Part shown: positions 61,028 to 64,000 of the stretch, piece after piece
How positions within the stretch are numbered: position 1 is the first letter of the stretch
Layout: each line of letters begins with the position of its first letter
From: Streptomyces coelicoflavus
GTDB taxonomy: Bacteria; Actinomycetota; Actinomycetes; Streptomycetales; Streptomycetaceae
Assembly (NCBI RefSeq): GCF_003112555.1
Contig: NZ_BEWB01000019.1
Location: 1 to 64,000 of the forward strand
Length of the DNA stretch: 64,000 nt
Reading direction: 5' to 3'
Program-made: the position numbers and the translations under genes
Notes under the pieces: generated by a model
Databases searched by the model: none
The model's input: only the letters and a program-made list of their open reading frames with translations
What the model was told of the DNA's origin: nothing

Positions 61028-61807
61028 TCAGCCCTCCCGGTGCACCTTCGTGTTCGACGCCTGGGCGCGGGGGCGGACGACCAGGAGGTCGATGTTGACG
61101 TGGGCGGGGCGGGTGACCGCCCAGGTGATGGTGTCGGCGACGTCGTCGGCGGTGAGGGGGGCGGCGACGCCCTGGTAGACCTTGGCCGCCCTGTCCTGGT
61201 CGCCGGCGAAGCGGGTCAGGGCGAACTCGTCGGTCTTGACCATGCCCGGCGCGACTTCGACGACGCGGACCGGGCGGCCGACGATCTCCAGGCGCAGGGT
61301 CTCGGCGAGGACGTGCTCGCCGTGCTTGGCGGCGACGTAGCCCGCGCCGCCCTCGTAGGTGGACAGGCCCGCGGTGGAGGAGACGACCACGACCGTGCCG
61401 TCGCCGCTCGCCTCCAGCTTGGGGAGCAGGGCCTGGGTGAGGTTGAGGGTGCCGATGACGTTCGTCTCGTACATGCGGCGCCAGTCGTCCGGGTCGCCGG
61501 TGGCCACCGGGTCGGCGCCGAGCGCGCCGCCCGCGTTGTTGACCAGGACGCCGATGGTCCTGAACGCGGTCGCGAACTCGTCGACCGCCTCGCGGTCGGT
61601 GACGTCCAGGGGGTACGCCGTCGCCTTGTGGCCGGCCGCCTCGATCTCCTCGGCCAGCGCCTCGATGCGGTCCTTGCGGCGGGCGGTGAGGACCACGCGG
61701 TAACCGGCCGCGGCCAGCTGCCGGGCCGTGGCGGCGCCGATTCCGCTGCTCGCACCGGTGACGACGGCGATGCGGGAGGGCGCGGGCGGTGCGGCTGCGG
61801 TGGCCAT
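61028..61807 (-). CDS. Short-chain dehydrogenase/reductase (classical SDR)
   Basis: A 259-residue classical SDR: IAVVTGASSGIGAATARQLA for NAD(P) binding, VLVNNAGGALGADP, VVVVSSTAGLSTYEG with the catalytic Ser, and YVAAKHGEH with Tyr and Lys. RRKDRIEAL after strand 2 suggests NADP preference. It resembles YdfG/serine-dehydrogenase-like reductases. Start ATG 61807. Substrate not known. Confidence 0.9.
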   Translation of the reverse strand: MATAAAPPAPSRIAVVTGASSGIGAATARQLAAAGYRVVLTARRKDRIEALAEEIEAAGHKATAYPLDVTDREAVDEFATAFRTIGVLVNNAGGALGADPVATGDPDDWRRMYETNVIGTLNLTQALLPKLEASGDGTVVVVSSTAGLSTYEGGAGYVAAKHGEHVLAETLRLEIVGRPVRVVEVAPGMVKTDEFALTRFAGDQDRAAKVYQGVAAPLTADDVADTITWAVTRPAHVNIDLLVVRPRAQASNTKVHREG

Positions 61808-61883
61808 GGGCTGCTCCTGGTGCGTACGAGGGCGGTGCGACGGTCGCCGTCCAGGGTAGTCAGCGCCGTGGCCGGCCCCGTGG

Positions 61884-62222
61884 TCAGCCGCCGTTGCGCG
61901 GTGCCCACATGATCAGGGCCATTCCGGCGAGGCAGACCAGCGCCCCCGCGATGTCCCAGCGGTCGGGGCGGTAGCCGTCGGCGACCACGCCCCACAGGAT
62001 CGAGCCGGCCACGAAGATCCCGCCGTACGCGGCGAGGATGCGGCCGAAGTGGGCGTCGGGCTGGAAGGTGGCGACGAAGCCGTAGGCGCCGAGGGCCAGG
62101 ACCCCGCCCGCGGCCCACAACCAGCCGCGCTGCTCGCGCACCCCCTGCCACACCAGCCAGGCGCCGCCGATCTCGAACAGGGCGGCGACGACGAAGAGGG
62201 CGGCGGAGCGGAGCACGAGCAT
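61884..62222 (-). CDS. YnfA/UPF0060 family small membrane protein
   Basis: A 112-residue protein with four membrane helices and little else. FVVAALFEIGGAWLVWQGVR in helix 1 and FGRILAAYGGIFVAGSILWG in helix 3 are family signatures; the end is ALIMWAPRNGG. Related in fold to small multidrug transporters, but function is unproven. It points the same way as the SDR gene, with 76 bases between. Confidence 0.9.
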   Translation of the reverse strand: MLVLRSAALFVVAALFEIGGAWLVWQGVREQRGWLWAAGGVLALGAYGFVATFQPDAHFGRILAAYGGIFVAGSILWGVVADGYRPDRWDIAGALVCLAGMALIMWAPRNGG

Positions 62223-62302
62223 GCGGGCAGCTTCGCACGCACCGCCCCTGTGCCGGGCGGCGGACCTGCGGAATAACGGCCGGGAGCGCTCCGTTCCACG
62301 GG

Positions 62303-62320
62303 TATAGTTGAAGCGTCAAC
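62303..62320 (+). promoter_or_regulatory. Probable -10 box and operator before the luciferase-like gene
   Basis: TATAGT (62303-62308) is a good -10 box. It overlaps the palindrome GTTGA-AGCG-TCAAC (62307-62320), well placed for repression by a MarR-type regulator. GGAGG (62326-62330) follows before the ATG. Confidence 0.5.
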
Positions 62321-62340
62321 AACCTGGAGGTTGAGCGATC

Positions 62341-63459
62341 ATGCAGTTCGGCATCTTCACCGTCGGCGACGTCACGCCCGACCCGACCACGGGCCGTACG
62401 CCGACCGAGCGTGAGCGCATCAAGGCCATGGTCGCCATCGCGCTCAAGGCCGAGGAGGTCGGGCTCGACGTCTTCGCCACCGGCGAGCACCACAACCCGC
62501 CCTTCGTGCCCTCGTCGCCGACGACCATGCTCGGCTACGTCGCGGCCCGCACCGAGCGGCTGATCCTGTCCACCTCCACCACCCTGATCACCACGAACGA
62601 CCCGGTGAAGATCGCCGAGGACTTCGCGATGCTCCAGCACCTGGCCGACGGCCGGGTGGACCTGATGATGGGGCGCGGCAACACCGGCCCGGTCTACCCC
62701 TGGTTCGGCAAGGACATCCGCGAGGGCATCAACCTCGCCGTCGAGAACTACAACCTGCTGCACCGCCTGTGGCGCGAGGACGTGGTGAACTGGGAGGGCA
62801 AGTTCCGCACGCCGCTCCAGGGCTTCACGTCCACCCCGCGTCCGCTGGACGGGGTCGCGCCCTTCGTGTGGCACGGGTCGATCCGCTCGCCGGAGATCGC
62901 CGAGCAGGCGGCCTACTACGGCGACGGCTTCTTCCACAACAACATCTTCTGGCCCGCCGACCACACCAAGCGCATGATCGAGCTGTACCGGGCCCGCTAC
63001 GCCCACTACGGGCACGGCACGCCCGAGCAGGCGATCGTCGGCCTCGGCGGCCAGGTGTTCATGCGGAGGAACAGCCAGGACGCGGTCCGCGAGTTCCGGC
63101 CGTACTTCGACGAGGCGCCGGTCTACGGGCACGGGCCGTCGCTGGAGGACTTCACCGCGCAGACGCCGCTCACCGTCGGCTCGCCGCAGCAGGTGATCGA
63201 GAAGACGCTCGCCTTCCGCGACTACGCCGGTGACTACCAGCGCCAGCTGTTCCTGATGGACCACGCCGGGCTGCCCCTGAAGACCGTCCTGGAGCAGCTC
63301 GACCTGCTCGGCGAGGAGGTCGTCCCGGTGCTGCGCGAGGAGTTCGCCAAGAACCGTCCGGCGAACGTGCCGGACGCGCCGACCCACGCGTCCCTGCTGG
63401 CCGCCCGGAAGGACGCCCCGGTCCAGCAGGCCGAGGAAGAGGAAGGAGCGCGCGCATGA
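62341..63459 (+). CDS. Luciferase-like flavin-dependent monooxygenase (CE1758 type)
   Basis: A 372-residue LLM-class TIM-barrel oxidoreductase using FMNH2 or F420. Typical stretches are ATGEHHNPPFVPSSPT (about 41-56), RVDLMMGRGNTGPVYPWFG and FHNNIFWPADHTKRM. It is the CE1758 type, whose genes usually pair with an FMN reductase of the CE1759 type, as here, where the start and stop overlap by 4 bases. Substrate unknown. Confidence 0.9.
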   Translation: MQFGIFTVGDVTPDPTTGRTPTERERIKAMVAIALKAEEVGLDVFATGEHHNPPFVPSSPTTMLGYVAARTERLILSTSTTLITTNDPVKIAEDFAMLQHLADGRVDLMMGRGNTGPVYPWFGKDIREGINLAVENYNLLHRLWREDVVNWEGKFRTPLQGFTSTPRPLDGVAPFVWHGSIRSPEIAEQAAYYGDGFFHNNIFWPADHTKRMIELYRARYAHYGHGTPEQAIVGLGGQVFMRRNSQDAVREFRPYFDEAPVYGHGPSLEDFTAQTPLTVGSPQQVIEKTLAFRDYAGDYQRQLFLMDHAGLPLKTVLEQLDLLGEEVVPVLREEFAKNRPANVPDAPTHASLLAARKDAPVQQAEEEEGARA

Positions 63460-64000
63460 AGCTCGTCGTCGTCTCCGCGGGGCTGAGCGTCCCGTCGTCC
63501 ACCCGGCTGCTCGGCGACCGGCTGGCCGCGGTCGCCGCCCCGGCCGCCACCGCGCCCGAGCCCGCCCCGGCCGACGTCCAGGTGATCGAGCTGCGCGACC
63601 TCGCCGTGCAGATCGCGCACACCTTCACCAACGGGTTCCCGGCACCGGCGCTCGCGGACGCGTTCGCCGAGGTCGCGGCGGCCGACGGGCTGATCGTCGT
63701 CACGCCGGTGTTCTCGGCGTCGTACAGCGGGCTGTTCAAGTCGTTCTTCGACGCGCTGAGCGTCACCGACGAGTACGCCCTCACCGGGAAGCCGGTGCTG
63801 ATCGCCGCGACCGGCGGCACCGGCCGGCACTCCCTGGTGCTCGACCACGCTCCCCCACGCTCGAACGCGCTCGCGCGGGGGGACCCCCACCGGCCGCTCT
63901 TCGCCTACCTGAAGGCGGTCGTCGTCCCCACCGGGGTGTACGCCGCCTCCGAGGACTGGGGCGCGGAGGGGCTCGACGCCCGGATCGGGCGCGCCGGGAC
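63456..64000 (+). CDS. NADPH-dependent FMN reductase (CE1759 type), cut by window end
   Basis: The first 181 codons of a flavodoxin-fold FMN reductase: KLVVVSAGLSVPSSTRLLGD binds the FMN phosphate, VVTPVFSASYSGLFKSFFD and GKPVLIAATGGTGRHSLV are family blocks. It should supply reduced flavin to the monooxygenase encoded just upstream. Between LVLDHA and RPLFAYLK, where relatives run on directly, there is a 13-codon foreign stretch (PPRSNALARGDPH) encoded by a palindromic GC-rich repeat. The frame stays open. The 3' end lies outside the window. Confidence 0.88.
   Translation, partial: MKLVVVSAGLSVPSSTRLLGDRLAAVAAPAATAPEPAPADVQVIELRDLAVQIAHTFTNGFPAPALADAFAEVAAADGLIVVTPVFSASYSGLFKSFFDALSVTDEYALTGKPVLIAATGGTGRHSLVLDHAPPRSNALARGDPHRPLFAYLKAVVVPTGVYAASEDWGAEGLDARIGRAG
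63851..63890. repeat. Palindromic repeat inserted in the FMN reductase gene
   Basis: About 40 bases built as CCCCCACGC ... GCGCGGGGG with a TCGAACGCGCTC centre, followed by GACCCCCAC. It breaks an otherwise conserved coding block but keeps frame. From memory it looks like a small dispersed palindromic element common in Streptomyces chromosomes. Confidence 0.6.

Overview
The window is high-GC actinobacterial DNA with codon use, overlapping start/stop pairs and developmental genes typical of Streptomyces. The bldN sigma factor and rsbN anti-sigma factor, bdtA, the rex-hemA-hemC-hemD run, class I lysyl-tRNA synthetase beside argS, and many F420/flavin oxidoreductases all point to that genus. No tRNA, rRNA, CRISPR array or phage block was seen.

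0-27.9 kb is mostly chromosomal core. It holds a HAD phosphatase, an MFS transporter and an AcuC-like deacetylase; then a development block of bdtA (with a visible BldD-type operator), the 32-codon ribosomal protein gene bS22, an epimerase, an acyltransferase, rsbN (behind a near-consensus sigma-BldN promoter) and bldN. Next come a redox and tetrapyrrole block (glutaredoxin-like, rex with its own Rex operator, hemA, hemC, cobA-hemD fusion) and, about 5.5 kb further on, hemB. Between hemD and hemB sit small regulator/enzyme pairs (TetR with a quinone oxidoreductase, a deazaflavin reductase-hemerythrin fusion, MarR). A lipoprotein, a membrane-anchored HTH protein, a methyltransferase and an aminotransferase follow.

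28.28-50.59 kb looks like a secondary-metabolite cluster that I cannot match to a known product. It supplies precursor through a class II DAHP synthase and anthranilate/indole genes (trpE, trpG, trpD, trpC). It then carries two different heme enzymes of the tryptophan-dioxygenase superfamily: a PrnB-like protein, and an indoleamine 2,3-dioxygenase fused to cytochrome b5 and to an unrecognised C-terminal domain. Around these are two paralogous FAD monooxygenases, an HpaB-type hydroxylase, a Tat-exported bicovalent-FAD oxidase, a FrnE/DsbA-like protein, an NmrA-like reductase, a DHA2 exporter and a free-standing ketosynthase whose catalytic Cys is Gln (KSQ type). Control appears to come from a MocR/GntR-PLP regulator and from an AraC regulator with an early TTA codon, implying bldA dependence. 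Ten genes run leftward from 47.3 to 34.5 kb, mostly with tiny or no gaps. The genes suggest chorismate to anthranilate to indole-glycerol phosphate to tryptophan (trpAB elsewhere), then oxidative rearrangement toward an aryl-pyrrole or kynurenine-like product; that product is inference. An arylamine N-acetyltransferase adjoins the right edge.

51.5-64 kb returns to core: argS and lysS divergent, a DUF2637 membrane protein, two DUF3558 lipoproteins, rtcB with a convergent LAGLIDADG endonuclease gene, an SDR, a YnfA-like membrane protein, and a luciferase-like monooxygenase/FMN reductase pair cut by the window end. The reductase gene carries a short palindromic insertion in frame.
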